From contig NZ_LMGK01000006.1 of NCBI RefSeq assembly GCF_001427125.1, positions 471-64,470 of the forward strand: a DNA stretch of 64,000 nt, given 5' to 3'. The notes under the pieces are model-generated. The model was given only the letters and a program-made list of their open reading frames with translations. It was not told the DNA's origin and did not search any database. Origin of the DNA: Pseudomonas sp. Root562 (lineage in GTDB: Bacteria > Pseudomonadota > Gammaproteobacteria > Pseudomonadales > Pseudomonadaceae). Positions 9,088 to 18,503 of the stretch are shown here, in pieces; within the stretch, counting starts at the first letter, position 1; each line of letters starts with the position of its first letter. Made by a program: the position numbers and the translations under genes.

Positions 9088-11124
9088 TTACTGACGAGTA
9101 CCCGGCAGGAGTTCAAACGTCGGCGTGAACGGAGTGATGGCCGACATCAACAGTTCGAAGGGTTTACGATCGCCTTCGAAAGTGGCTTTGCCGGCTGCAA
9201 CAAGTTGATCGAATCCGGTTTTCCTGGCCATGACACCTTCCAGATCAGCTCGGTCGACGGTGATGGTGAGATCAGGTTTGCTGGCTTGTTGCCCCTTGAT
9301 ATTGGTCAGCGTCGAGTTGCTCAATTCCACGACAAATTGCTCGCCGTTATCCGGTGTCTTGAGATTGAAAGTGAAGTGCTGATCCGCCACTTTGCTGCCA
9401 TCCAGGGCAATGCCCAGGTACTCCAGCCATAACTCGGTGCTCATGCCGCGGATCATGTCCGCGCCGCCGGTTTTTGGCGGCACGCCCTTGGGCATGCCAT
9501 GGCGCAGTTCATACGCTGCCGAAAGGAAACTGTTGCGCACACCGGCACTTTCCTTCTGATAACCGACTTGCTCATAGACGTCCGCCAGCAGGTCCTTGGC
9601 CTTGCTGTTCTGCGGTTCGGCATACACCAGCTTGTTGAGGATTTCATACGCTTCGCGGTACTTGCCCTGATCGAACAAGGATTGTCCCTTGCTCATGATC
9701 TTGTCGGCGCCGCCCATCATTTCCACATACAGCGGGGCCGAGTCCTTGGGCGACAGTGGCATCAACGTCGCCGGATTGGCATCCCAGTAACCCAGGTAGC
9801 GGTTGATCACGGCGCGACTGTTGTGTTCTTCCGAGCCGTGGTAGCTATGGGTCGCCCAGTTGTTTTTCAGGCTTTCGGGCAATTTGTAGACGTTTTGAAT
9901 CTCGTTGATGGTGACGCCCTGGTTGGCGGCATGCAGCACGGCGTTGTTCAGGTTTGCATAGGCATCGCGTTGCGCGCGCATCACATCCTGAATCCGCTCA
10001 TTGCCCCAGCGTGGCCAACTGTGGGAGGCGAACATGACGTCTGCCGTTTGACCGTAGCGATACAGGGCATTGTTGATGTTCTTCGACCAGACCAGCGGGT
10101 CGCGGACAAGGGCGCCGCGCAGGGTATAGATGTTATGGATGGTGCCAGTGATGTTCTCGGCTGCCCAGAACGCCTTGAACTGTGGGAACCAGGTGTTCAT
10201 CTCGGCGGGCGCTTCAGTGCCTGGCGTGCTCTGGAATTCCATCTCCACACCGTCGATGGTCAGGGTTTCGAAATCTTTGGTAATAAAGCGATTAGGTTCG
10301 ATCAGGCCCATGTTGCCACTGGAAGCGTTTTTACCAATGGCCATGTCGACATGCCCATAGGGGCTGTGCGGCAACAGCAAACCATATTGCAAGAACGCCC
10401 GTCGGTTCATGGCGTTGCCGGCGTAGACGTTTTCAGCCACGGCATGCTCCATGAAACCTTGCGGCGCAATCAGCGGGATCTTGCCGCTGCGGACATCGGC
10501 CTCGTCGACCACGCCGCGGATTCCGCCAAAGTGATCGGCATGGGAGTGGGAGATCACCACCGCTACGACCGGGCGCTTGCCCAGTTTTTCGTTGATGAAG
10601 TCCAGGGCGACCCTGGCGGTTTCCTTCGACAACAGCGTGTCGAAGACAATCCAGCCGGTGTCGCCCTTGATGAACGTAATATTGGCCAGGTCAAACCCGC
10701 GCACCTGGTAAATCTTGTCCGGCACGACTTCATAGAGGCCATAGGCCGTATTGAGCACCGCCTGACGCTGCAGCGACGGATTGATGCTGTCGTAATCCTT
10801 GCCTTCATTCAGGAAGTTGTAGCTCCCCATGTTCCACGCGACGTTCCCGGCGTCGGCCATGATCTTCTTGTAGGGCGGTGCGGCGATGAAGCCTTTTTTC
10901 GCTTCTTCAAGGTCGCGCTTGTCTGCAAAGGGGAGTGTCTTGCGCACAGTGTTTTGCATGTCGACCGTGTAGGACGAAGGCGCCTTGCCCTTGCTGTCGA
11001 AGTGCACGTTTTGCGATGGAGCCGGATCGGAAGCTGCGCCGTTTGCATCGGCAGCGAAAACGCAAGGGCTGATGCCACCGCCAAGTGTGATCGCCAGTGC
11101 CAGATGGAGGGTCTTGTTGTACAT
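9088..11124 (-). CDS. sdsA1: Alkyl sulfatase of the metallo-beta-lactamase superfamily (SdsA1-like)
   Basis: This 678-residue enzyme has a signal peptide and belongs to the type III alkylsulfatases that hydrolyse SDS-like primary alkyl sulfates to alcohol and sulfate. Residues 193-198 (HSHADH) form the dinuclear zinc motif of the metallo-beta-lactamase fold. A C-terminal SCP2-like domain, about residues 560-678, covers TFNLKTPDNGEQFVVELSNS and following residues. Length and domain order match P. aeruginosa SdsA1. A LysR regulator lies divergent 153 bp away, as with SdsB1. The substrate range cannot be narrowed from sequence alone. Confidence 0.92.
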   Translation of the reverse strand: MYNKTLHLALAITLGGGISPCVFAADANGAASDPAPSQNVHFDSKGKAPSSYTVDMQNTVRKTLPFADKRDLEEAKKGFIAAPPYKKIMADAGNVAWNMGSYNFLNEGKDYDSINPSLQRQAVLNTAYGLYEVVPDKIYQVRGFDLANITFIKGDTGWIVFDTLLSKETARVALDFINEKLGKRPVVAVVISHSHADHFGGIRGVVDEADVRSGKIPLIAPQGFMEHAVAENVYAGNAMNRRAFLQYGLLLPHSPYGHVDMAIGKNASSGNMGLIEPNRFITKDFETLTIDGVEMEFQSTPGTEAPAEMNTWFPQFKAFWAAENITGTIHNIYTLRGALVRDPLVWSKNINNALYRYGQTADVMFASHSWPRWGNERIQDVMRAQRDAYANLNNAVLHAANQGVTINEIQNVYKLPESLKNNWATHSYHGSEEHNSRAVINRYLGYWDANPATLMPLSPKDSAPLYVEMMGGADKIMSKGQSLFDQGKYREAYEILNKLVYAEPQNSKAKDLLADVYEQVGYQKESAGVRNSFLSAAYELRHGMPKGVPPKTGGADMIRGMSTELWLEYLGIALDGSKVADQHFTFNLKTPDNGEQFVVELSNSTLTNIKGQQASKPDLTITVDRADLEGVMARKTGFDQLVAAGKATFEGDRKPFELLMSAITPFTPTFELLPGTRQ

Positions 11125-11277
11125 GAAAGGTTCCTGCGCCAGATGAAGTGTTCAAGGGCGTCAAGGCAACGCGAGTGTTCTGCGTTGTCAGCTTGACCAG
11201 CCGAACCATGAATAGCATATTCATTTGATTCCAAAAAATTCCTGTTTAACGCGTTTCGATAGCATAAAGGTTATGAG

Positions 11278-12237
11278 ATGACGCCCACCCGTTTACGCCA
11301 GTTTCTGGCATTGATCGAACACGCCCACTTTGGCCGCGCGGCAAAGGCGCTGGGTGTTTCTCAGCCGGCGTTGAGCAAAAGCATTCAGTTGCTTGAGCGC
11401 GAACTGGGCGTCACGTTGTTCGATCGTCGCAGCGATGGCGTGGCATTGACCGCATTTGGTCATTTGCTGCGGGAGAAGAGCCAGCGCTTGTTGGTGGCTG
11501 AGCAGGATCTGCGGCGCGACATCGCCTTGCTCGCGGGCGGGGACATCGGCGCGCTGAAAGTCGCTTTTGGCCCTTACCCCAGCGTCATCAGCGGCTATGC
11601 CGCCATTGCGCGGATGCATGCCCGCCATCCGCAAATCAAAGTGACGGCCCATGTCGCCGGGTGGCGCGAGGTGGCGCATCAAGTGCTGACAGGCGTGGTC
11701 GACCTGGGCATCGCTGAAATCAGTACGCTGCAAGGCCGGGAAGAACTCACCTGTCAATTGTTGGGCGAGCACGAGGGCCGGCTGTTTTGTCGCCCCGATC
11801 ATCCGCTGCTGGCACAAAACCGCCGCGTGACCCTTGCGCAAACGCTCGATTACCCGTGGGTGGCATCGCGCATTCCCTTGCGATTGGCGACCCACTTGCT
11901 TCCGGCAACCCTCGGTTGTGCGGGTGCCTATGATGCGCTGACCGGGGACTTCGTTCCGGCAATCGAAATTGATGTGCCCATGCAAATCGTCCAATTCGTC
12001 GAGCACAGCAATGCCCTGACGCTGGGGAATCTGTCGACGTTCGAGCGCGAACTCAACGCAGGCGAAATCGTGCCGTTACCGGTTCAAGACCTCGCACTGC
12101 GTACGCGCTACGGCTTTATTCATCTCAAGGAGCGCTCGCTGCCGCCTGCGGTGGAGGTGTACATGAACGAAGTCAGGGAAGTGGAGGCCGATGTTCGTCA
12201 GCGTGAAAGTCTGTTGATCAAGATCATGGAGGCGTGA
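11278..12237 (+). CDS. LysR-family regulator next to the alkylsulfatase (SdsB1-like)
   Basis: This is a 319-residue LysR-type regulator. The N-terminal helix-turn-helix contains HFGRAAKALGVSQPALSKSI, and the effector-binding domain follows from about residue 90. It is divergent from the alkylsulfatase gene, the same arrangement as sdsB1/sdsA1 in P. aeruginosa, where the LysR protein activates the sulfatase gene in response to the surfactant. Orthology is inferred from this synteny. Confidence 0.88.
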   Translation: MTPTRLRQFLALIEHAHFGRAAKALGVSQPALSKSIQLLERELGVTLFDRRSDGVALTAFGHLLREKSQRLLVAEQDLRRDIALLAGGDIGALKVAFGPYPSVISGYAAIARMHARHPQIKVTAHVAGWREVAHQVLTGVVDLGIAEISTLQGREELTCQLLGEHEGRLFCRPDHPLLAQNRRVTLAQTLDYPWVASRIPLRLATHLLPATLGCAGAYDALTGDFVPAIEIDVPMQIVQFVEHSNALTLGNLSTFERELNAGEIVPLPVQDLALRTRYGFIHLKERSLPPAVEVYMNEVREVEADVRQRESLLIKIMEA

Positions 12238-12428
12238 GTCCGAATGCCCGTCGCAGAGCCTTCGCTTGAGAGTGGCGGTCGCTACCTGCGATTCTTCCAT
12301 TTTCCGTCCGGGGCAGTGAGTGACGGAAGTTAAGTTTCACGACGCGGATCTATTGAGAACCGCCCATTTATTTATGAGCTATACCCAATGTTCCCCCCAT
12401 GCACTTCTTCCACTTTTGGAGGTTGTTT

Positions 12429-12875
12429 ATGAATATTCGCAGCGTCCCGTTAGCGCTTCTCGTGGCAAGTCTGTTCGGTTGCAGTACCGCTTCAAACCAC
12501 TCCATGAATTTGCCTCTGGCGGCCACCCACGCCAATGTCGGACATACCGGCAACGCCACGTTGACCCCCGAGGGCAATCAAACCAACTTCGATTTCTTCA
12601 TCTCGGGTGTTCCGGACGGAACGATTCTGCCACCGCGCATTTACACCTTCATCAATAAAGGCAGTTGCCAGAAACCCGGGCCAGTGGCTTACGCGATGAA
12701 CGATAAGGTCAATACAAAAGACGAAGCCGGGTCCAACGGTTGGAGTTTTTACCGTAATGCGCCTATTGCAACATCAGAGTTGCTGTCCGGGCAGTATTCC
12801 GTCGTCGTACGAACTTCACCCGAGGACGGCAACGTCGATATCTTTTGCGGCGATGTCGCCCAGGCAAAGCGGTGA
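12429..12875 (+). CDS. Small secreted lipoprotein, unknown function
   Basis: This 148-residue protein starts at MNIRSVPLAL (12429), with GGAGG placed just before it. The signal ends in the lipobox LFGC. The mature domain (GHTGNATLTPEGNQTNFDFF through GDVAQAKR) has two cysteines, in KGSCQKPG and DIFCGD, that could form a disulfide. I do not recognise the family. Its position between sulfatase genes gives only weak context. Confidence 0.8.
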   Translation: MNIRSVPLALLVASLFGCSTASNHSMNLPLAATHANVGHTGNATLTPEGNQTNFDFFISGVPDGTILPPRIYTFINKGSCQKPGPVAYAMNDKVNTKDEAGSNGWSFYRNAPIATSELLSGQYSVVVRTSPEDGNVDIFCGDVAQAKR

Positions 12876-13152
12876 AATGACCTGAACCCTGACGCGCCTT
12901 TGCGGCCGGCACTTGGTAAATGCGCGTCTATACTCACTCTCCTGTTAGTGGCAGGGGCTGAATTGGGTATGTACAAGGCAAGAGCCACAAGCCATTACGG
13001 TCAAAGCTCAATTTATTAAGAGTCCCACACGAAAGGCGGATGACCGTCGGTACAGGGATTGGGGTAGTTGCAGTTTTTGAGCCTTGAGAGATGAGAGCAC
13101 GACGTATCCGAGACGGGTAGTTCTGTGAATCAACTGCGAGAGGATCAAATTC

Positions 13153-14865
13153 ATGAAGCTCAGAAAACTTGTACTGACGGGATTGGCGTTGAGCAGTCTG
13201 GCAGCAGGCGCCAGCCTGTCGACAGTGATTCAAGCTGCCGATCAGAAACCCAATATCGTATTCATCATGGCCGACGACATCGGCTGGATGCAGCCGAGCA
13301 TCTATCACCAGGGTCTGGCGGTCGGTGAGACGCCGAACATCGATCGCATCGCCCAGGAAGGTGCGAAGTTCATGACCTACTATGCCGAGCAGAGTTGTAC
13401 GGCAGGACGTAACGCTTTCTTTACCGGGATGCACCCGCTGCGCACCGGTATGATTCCACCGCAACTGCCCGGCAGTCCGTCCTGGCTGCGGCCAGGCACA
13501 CCTGCACTGTCGAAGTTTTTGCTGGACCTGGGCTATACAACCGGTGAGTTCGGCAAGAATCACCTCGGTGATAACTTCGAAGCACTGCCCACATCCCATG
13601 GTTTCCAGGAGTTCTGGGGTTATCTCTATCACCTCGACGCGATGCAGGGCGTAAGTTTTGTCGACATCAACAAGACGCCGCAAGTGCAGGGCATCGCACC
13701 ACCGTGCAAGGCCACACCGATCAATGGGCTGCCGGACGTGCCTGGCGCGATCGATCCGCGGGAAGGCACCTGCCTGACGCCACCTCGTCCGGTCATGTCT
13801 TGCGTTTCCAGTGATGGTACGCAGAAGAACACCACGTGCAAGGACGAAGGTCCGCTGACGCTGGAACGCTCGAAGTCCGTGGATGAAGAAATCTCCGCCA
13901 AGGTCATCGACTTCCTCGACCGCAACGATCCGAAGAAAACCAACAAACCTTTCTTCGTCTGGTACAACCCGGCGCGCATGCACATCACCACGGTGCTGCC
14001 ACCCAAGTACGACGCCATGGTCGGTGAGCCCGGTGGAAAAGACTGGGGCACCAACGAAGCCGGCATGAAGCAACTCGATGACAACATTGGGTATGTCCTG
14101 AAGAAACTCGAGGACATGGGCCAGTTGGACAACACCATTGTCGTCTTCACCACCGATAACGGTGCGGAAACCATTACCTTTCCGGACGGCGGCACAACCC
14201 CGTTCAAGGGCGGCAAGTTGACCACCTGGGAAGGAGGCATGCGCGCGCCACTGGTCATCCGCTGGCCCGGAAAGATCAAACCTGGCACCGTCCTGACTGA
14301 CATCTTTGCCTCGCTCGACTGGGTACCGACGCTGGTCAATATCGCTGGCGGCAAGAAGGGCAATGAACTCAACGAGCAAATCATGGCGGGCAGCTACCCG
14401 GGCATAGTCAAGACCAAGCTCGATGGGGTGGACCAGACAGACTACCTGACGGGGAAAACCGACAAATCGGCGCGCGATACATTCTTCTACTACACCGGCT
14501 CGCAACCTTCGGCGGTGCGCTACAAGAACTGGAAGATGTACTACACCATGGTGCCGGATACCGCGACAGGCGGTTTGTATGGCGCGACCACGTTCCACTG
14601 GACCCAACTGCTCAACCTCAAGCGCGACCCGTTTGAAACAACGGTCGGCGCTGACGCGAAGTCCATAACCGGTTATGGCGGCGCCTTGGGCTCCCCTGGC
14701 AATGCCTATGTCTACAACTGGAACATGTTGCCGATCGGGCAGTTGCTCTGGGAGAAGGAACTCATGTCATACAAAGACTTCCCGCCCATGCAGGCGCCGG
14801 AAACCTACAACCTGGACGGCATTCTCAAGGCCATGAAGCAGAAGGGTCATAACGGACACGATTAA
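13153..14865 (+). CDS. Secreted arylsulfatase-type sulfatase with a CTAGR active-site motif
   Basis: This 570-residue alkaline-phosphatase-superfamily sulfatase has a signal peptide (cleavage near VIQAADQ). NIVFIMADDIGWMQ carries the metal-binding DD. The formylglycine site is SCTAGR with Cys82, so the usual proline of CxPxR is alanine here. FGKNHLGDN carries the expected Lys and His, and VVFTTDNGAE the downstream metal Asp-Asn. It needs a formylglycine-generating or radical-SAM maturase, and none is in the window. It is paired in tandem with a second sulfatase; a strong terminator at 14894-14924 separates them, so they are probably expressed independently. Confidence 0.9.
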   Translation: MKLRKLVLTGLALSSLAAGASLSTVIQAADQKPNIVFIMADDIGWMQPSIYHQGLAVGETPNIDRIAQEGAKFMTYYAEQSCTAGRNAFFTGMHPLRTGMIPPQLPGSPSWLRPGTPALSKFLLDLGYTTGEFGKNHLGDNFEALPTSHGFQEFWGYLYHLDAMQGVSFVDINKTPQVQGIAPPCKATPINGLPDVPGAIDPREGTCLTPPRPVMSCVSSDGTQKNTTCKDEGPLTLERSKSVDEEISAKVIDFLDRNDPKKTNKPFFVWYNPARMHITTVLPPKYDAMVGEPGGKDWGTNEAGMKQLDDNIGYVLKKLEDMGQLDNTIVVFTTDNGAETITFPDGGTTPFKGGKLTTWEGGMRAPLVIRWPGKIKPGTVLTDIFASLDWVPTLVNIAGGKKGNELNEQIMAGSYPGIVKTKLDGVDQTDYLTGKTDKSARDTFFYYTGSQPSAVRYKNWKMYYTMVPDTATGGLYGATTFHWTQLLNLKRDPFETTVGADAKSITGYGGALGSPGNAYVYNWNMLPIGQLLWEKELMSYKDFPPMQAPETYNLDGILKAMKQKGHNGHD

Positions 14866-14893
14866 CGCCGTGATCAGTCAGTTGCCATAAACG

Positions 14894-14924
14894 ACGGGCG
14901 CCTCTTACAGGCGCCCGTTTTTTT
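14894..14924 (+). terminator. Strong intrinsic terminator after the first sulfatase
   Basis: A 10-bp stem (ACGGGCGCCT with AGGCGCCCGT) and a 5-nt loop are followed by a run of seven T. It lies 29 bp after the stop codon. Confidence 0.93.
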
Positions 14925-15210
14925 CAGCCAGGAACGACACCGTTCACCGAGCCGCTTGTGCGATATCCCCGCAAAAAAGATCGACGCTGCCATCCTTGCG
15001 AAATCCACGTATGAGCAAAATGCCTCCCGCTGAGCTGAAAAAATCGCACTAGACTCCTTCGTGCGCCTTGAATCGTACGGGCTCATGCAACAAGGGGGGA
15101 TGATTCTGTATGCAGTACCTGGGCTAATTACACGGTGGTCAATGCACCATGGACCCATGCAGTTGTGCACTTATCACCGGCCAACATTGTGAAACTACGA
15201 GGTTGCTGGA
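14925..15210. other. Intergenic region between the two sulfatases
   Basis: I see no gene, RNA or repeat here. It presumably holds the promoter of the second sulfatase, but no clear -35/-10 pair can be chosen by eye. Confidence 0.5.
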
Positions 15211-16869
15211 ATGGATAAGCTATCGAATCGTTTCAAGTTGTCTGTCGTGTTTGTTGCACTGTTGTCATTGAACGGGCTTGCCCACGCTGCTCAAACGGAA
15301 AAAACCAATATCCTGTTCATCGTTTCCGATGACACTGGCTACGGCGATCTGGGGCCGTACGGAGGTGGGATTGGACGCGGCATGCCCACGCCGAAAATCG
15401 ATGAGTTGGCGGCAGAAGGTGTGACCTTTTACTCCTTCTATGCGCAGCCGAGTTGCACACCCGGCCGGGCGGCCATGCAAACCGGGCGCATCCCCAATCG
15501 CAGCGGCATGACCACCGTGGCGTTTCAAGGGCAGGGCGGTGGCTTGCCAGCCGCCGAATGGACGCTGGCATCCGTGTTGAAAACCGGCGGCTATGACACC
15601 TACTTCACCGGCAAATGGCACTTGGGCGAAGCCGACTACGCACTGCCCAATGCCCAGGGCTATGACGTGATGAAGTACGTCGGCCTGTACCATCTCAATG
15701 CCTATACCTACGCCGACCCCACGTGGTTCCCCGACATGGATCCGGAGACCCGTGAGATGTTCCAGAAGGTGACCAAAGGCGCGCTGTCCGGCAAGGCCGG
15801 CGAAAAAGCGGTAGAGGAATTCAAGGTCAATGGCCAATACGTGGACACGCCGGTGGTCGACGGTAAACCCGGCGTGGTCGGCATTCCGTTCTTTGATAAC
15901 TACGTCGAAAAAGCTGCCCTTGAGTTTCTCGACACGGCGGCCAAATCCGACAAGCCGTTCTTCATCAACGTCAACTTCATGAAAGTGCATCAACCGAACT
16001 TGCCGGCACCGGAATTCGTTCATAAGTCGATGTCCAAATCCAAGTATGCCGATTCGGTTGTCGAACTCGATACCCATATTGGCCGCATCATGGACAAGCT
16101 CAAGGCGCTGGGCCTGGATAAGAACACGCTGGTGGTTTACACCACTGACAACGGGGCCTGGCAGGACGTTTACCCGGATGCTGGCTACACGCCGTTCCGC
16201 GGCACCAAGGGCACCGTGCGTGAGGGTGGGAACCGCGTACCGGCGATTGCCGTCTGGCCAGACAAGATCAAGCCGAACACGAAAAATCACGAGATCCTCG
16301 GCGGCCTGGATTTGATGGCGACGTTCGCCGCTGTGGCCGGTGTGAAACTGCCAGAGAAAGATCGCGAGGGTCAGCCGACCATCTTCGACAGCTACGACAT
16401 GACGCCAGTACTCACCGGCAGTGCACCTTCGCCGCGCAAGGAGTGGTTCTACTTTACCGAGAATGAACTGTCCCCAGGCGCGGCGCGTGTCGGCAACTAC
16501 AAAGCGGTATTCAACCTGCGAGGCGACGATGGCGCACAAACAGGGGGGCTGGCCGTGGACTCGAACCTGGGCTGGAAAGGCGCACAAAAATACGTAGCCA
16601 CCGTGCCGCAGGTGTTTGACTTGTGGCAAGACCCGCAAGAGCGCTATGACCTGTTCATGAACAACTTTACCGAGCGGACCTGGACCATGGTGCCGATCTC
16701 GGCAGCGATTATGAAACTGATGAAAACCTACGTTGAATACCCACCACGCAAGTTGCAAAGCATGGGTTACGACGGGCCGATGGAATTGTCGCAGTACCAG
16801 AAATTCCAATACGTGCGTGATGCGCTGAAGAAAGAAGGGATCAACTTGTCGCTGCCAAACGGCAATTGA
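15211..16869 (+). CDS. Secreted arylsulfatase with a canonical CTPGR motif
   Basis: This 552-residue sulfatase has a signal peptide ending AHAAQ. NILFIVSDDTGYGDLGPYGG carries the metal-binding DD. SCTPGR provides the formylglycine precursor Cys82 in the standard CxPxR context. FTGKWHLGE holds the conserved Lys and His, and VVYTTDNGAWQD the later metal ligands. It is a paralogue of the upstream sulfatase with the same size and layout but differs at the maturation motif. Its likely role is release of sulfate from aromatic or other sulfate esters in the periplasm under sulfur limitation. Substrate not assigned. Confidence 0.92.
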   Translation: MDKLSNRFKLSVVFVALLSLNGLAHAAQTEKTNILFIVSDDTGYGDLGPYGGGIGRGMPTPKIDELAAEGVTFYSFYAQPSCTPGRAAMQTGRIPNRSGMTTVAFQGQGGGLPAAEWTLASVLKTGGYDTYFTGKWHLGEADYALPNAQGYDVMKYVGLYHLNAYTYADPTWFPDMDPETREMFQKVTKGALSGKAGEKAVEEFKVNGQYVDTPVVDGKPGVVGIPFFDNYVEKAALEFLDTAAKSDKPFFINVNFMKVHQPNLPAPEFVHKSMSKSKYADSVVELDTHIGRIMDKLKALGLDKNTLVVYTTDNGAWQDVYPDAGYTPFRGTKGTVREGGNRVPAIAVWPDKIKPNTKNHEILGGLDLMATFAAVAGVKLPEKDREGQPTIFDSYDMTPVLTGSAPSPRKEWFYFTENELSPGAARVGNYKAVFNLRGDDGAQTGGLAVDSNLGWKGAQKYVATVPQVFDLWQDPQERYDLFMNNFTERTWTMVPISAAIMKLMKTYVEYPPRKLQSMGYDGPMELSQYQKFQYVRDALKKEGINLSLPNGN

Positions 16870-16886
16870 TTAAACCTGCAGCAAAA

Positions 16887-16912
16887 GTGGCGATCTCATC
16901 CGAGATCGCCAC
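16887..16912 (+). terminator. Perfect 11-bp hairpin after the second sulfatase
   Basis: GTGGCGATCTC at 16887-16897 pairs exactly with GAGATCGCCAC at 16902-16912, across a 4-nt loop. There is no T-tract after it, so it may need Rho or act as an mRNA end-protecting hairpin. Confidence 0.55.
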
Positions 16913-16985
16913 GGGCGGCCAGTGCCGCGGATTGGTAATCACAGGTCGAGTCAAAAGCTACGCGGCTGTTTCACAATTTGCCTGC

Positions 16986-17180
16986 TCACTCATCTTCCCG
17001 CTCGCCAAAGCATTGAAGAAGGGCTGTGTAATCTGGATAAAAGGCGTCCTGGTCCGGCGTAATCAACGCTTTATCCTTTCCTTCCTCATCTCCCCTGATC
17101 GGGTTGCCAAGTACCGTACTGACTTGGGTCAGGCCTACCATCACGGCGTTCAGGTTGGCAGAAAATTTTCTTACACGCAT
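16986..17180 (-). CDS. Possible small protein, unrecognised
   Basis: A 64-codon frame starts MRVRKFSANLNAVMVGLTQV at 17180, preceded at 10 nt by GGAG. It has no recognised domain. It lies in a 636-bp stretch (16870-17505) that otherwise holds only the hairpin at 16887-16912. Coding is plausible but unproven; it could equally be a chance frame or a decayed gene. Confidence 0.25.
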   Translation of the reverse strand: MRVRKFSANLNAVMVGLTQVSTVLGNPIRGDEEGKDKALITPDQDAFYPDYTALLQCFGEREDE

Positions 17181-17505
17181 TTTTGTTTTTCTCCACAGGA
17201 CTGAAGACTGCAGGTCAGTAGTTCGCTGACTCTGCATGCCTTCGAATAACGGGGGTTGCTCTGTGAAGAAGATATTATTGACGGTGTGGCTTCCGATCTT
17301 GCATTGGGCGACAGCATTTTTTCATTTCATGACAGGTCTTTACCGCTGGTCCGGGCTTTTGAACAGCGTAATAGCGGCTCGCAAGTCGCGAGTCGATTCT
17401 CAGTTGATATCTGCGACGCAACTGTGATGCACCCGGCAAATGCACCTGCGCTCTCGGATGTTGTTCTTGTAGGACAACGAAACAACCGCCGTCCGGCCGT
17501 CCACA

Positions 17506-18246
17506 TTAAAAGAAATCAATTTCGTAGCCGAATCGTGAGGCGGCGTTGACGATGTGCTGCCCCATGATCTGGCGTGCCGCCGCCGCATTGCGGTCGGTCA
17601 TCGCCTGCACAAGGTCTTCATGCTCACCGCGTGCCGCATGCGGAATATTGCTGAACACCGGGCCGCGCCGTGCGAAGTTCATGGTGATCAGAGCCCGCAT
17701 CGGCTCGAGCACGGTACGAATCATCGTCTCCAGATAGTCGTTGCCCGATGCTGCGGCCACAGCTCGATGGAAGTCGAGGTCGGCATTGACCGTCTCCAGC
17801 GTCGGTTCGCCTTCATATTGCATCCGCAGAACGGCAGCCTGGATCGTTTTCAGCTTGTGTGGGGTCATGTGCGACGCCGCGAGTGCAGCAGCCTGGCTTT
17901 CCAGTACGGCGCGCACTTCGAACATATTGCGGATCGTATTATCGCCGTCCAGCAACGGCGCGCGCTCGCGCTGAGGTGAAGGCTGCGGCGAGTGCGCCGC
18001 GGCCGAGACGAAGACGCCAACGCCCTGGCGCGACTGGATCAGCCCTTGAGCACGAAGCGTCGCGATCCCTTCGCGAACGACATTCCTGCTGACGCCGAAG
18101 TTCTGCGAGAGAAATTGTTCCGTCGGCAAACGGTCTCCCGGCCGCAGGCGCCCAGAAGCGATCTCGTCGCTCAACGAGCGGGCAATGTGCTCGGCAAGAT
18201 GAGGTCGCCGCGCGACGGGTTGCACATTCATTTCACTCATGCTCAT
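17506..18246 (-). CDS. GntR-family regulator, FadR/FCD subgroup
   Basis: This 246-residue regulator has an N-terminal winged helix (residues about 15-80, with GRLRPGDRLPTEQFLSQNFG and SRNVVREGIATLRAQGLI). The C-terminal all-helical FCD domain has metal/effector residues in NADLDFHRAVAAASGN and in the terminal GQHIVNAA. It is divergent from an enolase-superfamily dehydratase and an AEC carrier, so it probably controls their use of a sugar acid or related acid. A 7-bp inverted repeat at 18262-18286 lies just before its start. Confidence 0.9.
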   Translation of the reverse strand: MSMSEMNVQPVARRPHLAEHIARSLSDEIASGRLRPGDRLPTEQFLSQNFGVSRNVVREGIATLRAQGLIQSRQGVGVFVSAAAHSPQPSPQRERAPLLDGDNTIRNMFEVRAVLESQAAALAASHMTPHKLKTIQAAVLRMQYEGEPTLETVNADLDFHRAVAAASGNDYLETMIRTVLEPMRALITMNFARRGPVFSNIPHAARGEHEDLVQAMTDRNAAAARQIMGQHIVNAASRFGYEIDFF

Positions 18247-18261
18247 TCATCCCTTTCACTT

Positions 18262-18286
18262 GTCTTCTTAATCTACATGAGAAGAC
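18262..18286. promoter_or_regulatory. Inverted repeat upstream of the FCD regulator (candidate operator)
   Basis: GTCTTCT at 18262-18268 and AGAAGAC at 18280-18286 are exact complements with an 11-bp spacer, 16 bp before the regulator start. Autoregulation is plausible but not demonstrated. Confidence 0.35.
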
Positions 18287-18503
18287 TTGTTCCAGACAGT
18301 AACAACTGAAATACGCCAACGACATCAATCATTAAACTCAATTAAAACAATAAGTTAAGGTGTTTTTTGTGAGTGCGTGTGAAAAAGCGATAGTTGTTCA
18401 GTTGAGGGACAACAGGACGTCATATACGTTGTTCTCAACCCTGACGCGGACGAACTCCGAAACTCGCCGCGCCACTCTTGCAACCTGCCCGAGGCGCAGC
18501 CTT

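Noticed and set aside
12934..14607. 557-codon open frame on the minus strand
   Set aside because: It lies fully antisense to the first arylsulfatase, which shows all family motifs. Long antisense frames are expected in GC-rich DNA with third-position G/C bias.
15265..16809. 514-codon open frame on the minus strand
   Set aside because: Antisense shadow of the second arylsulfatase; the translation shows no domain.
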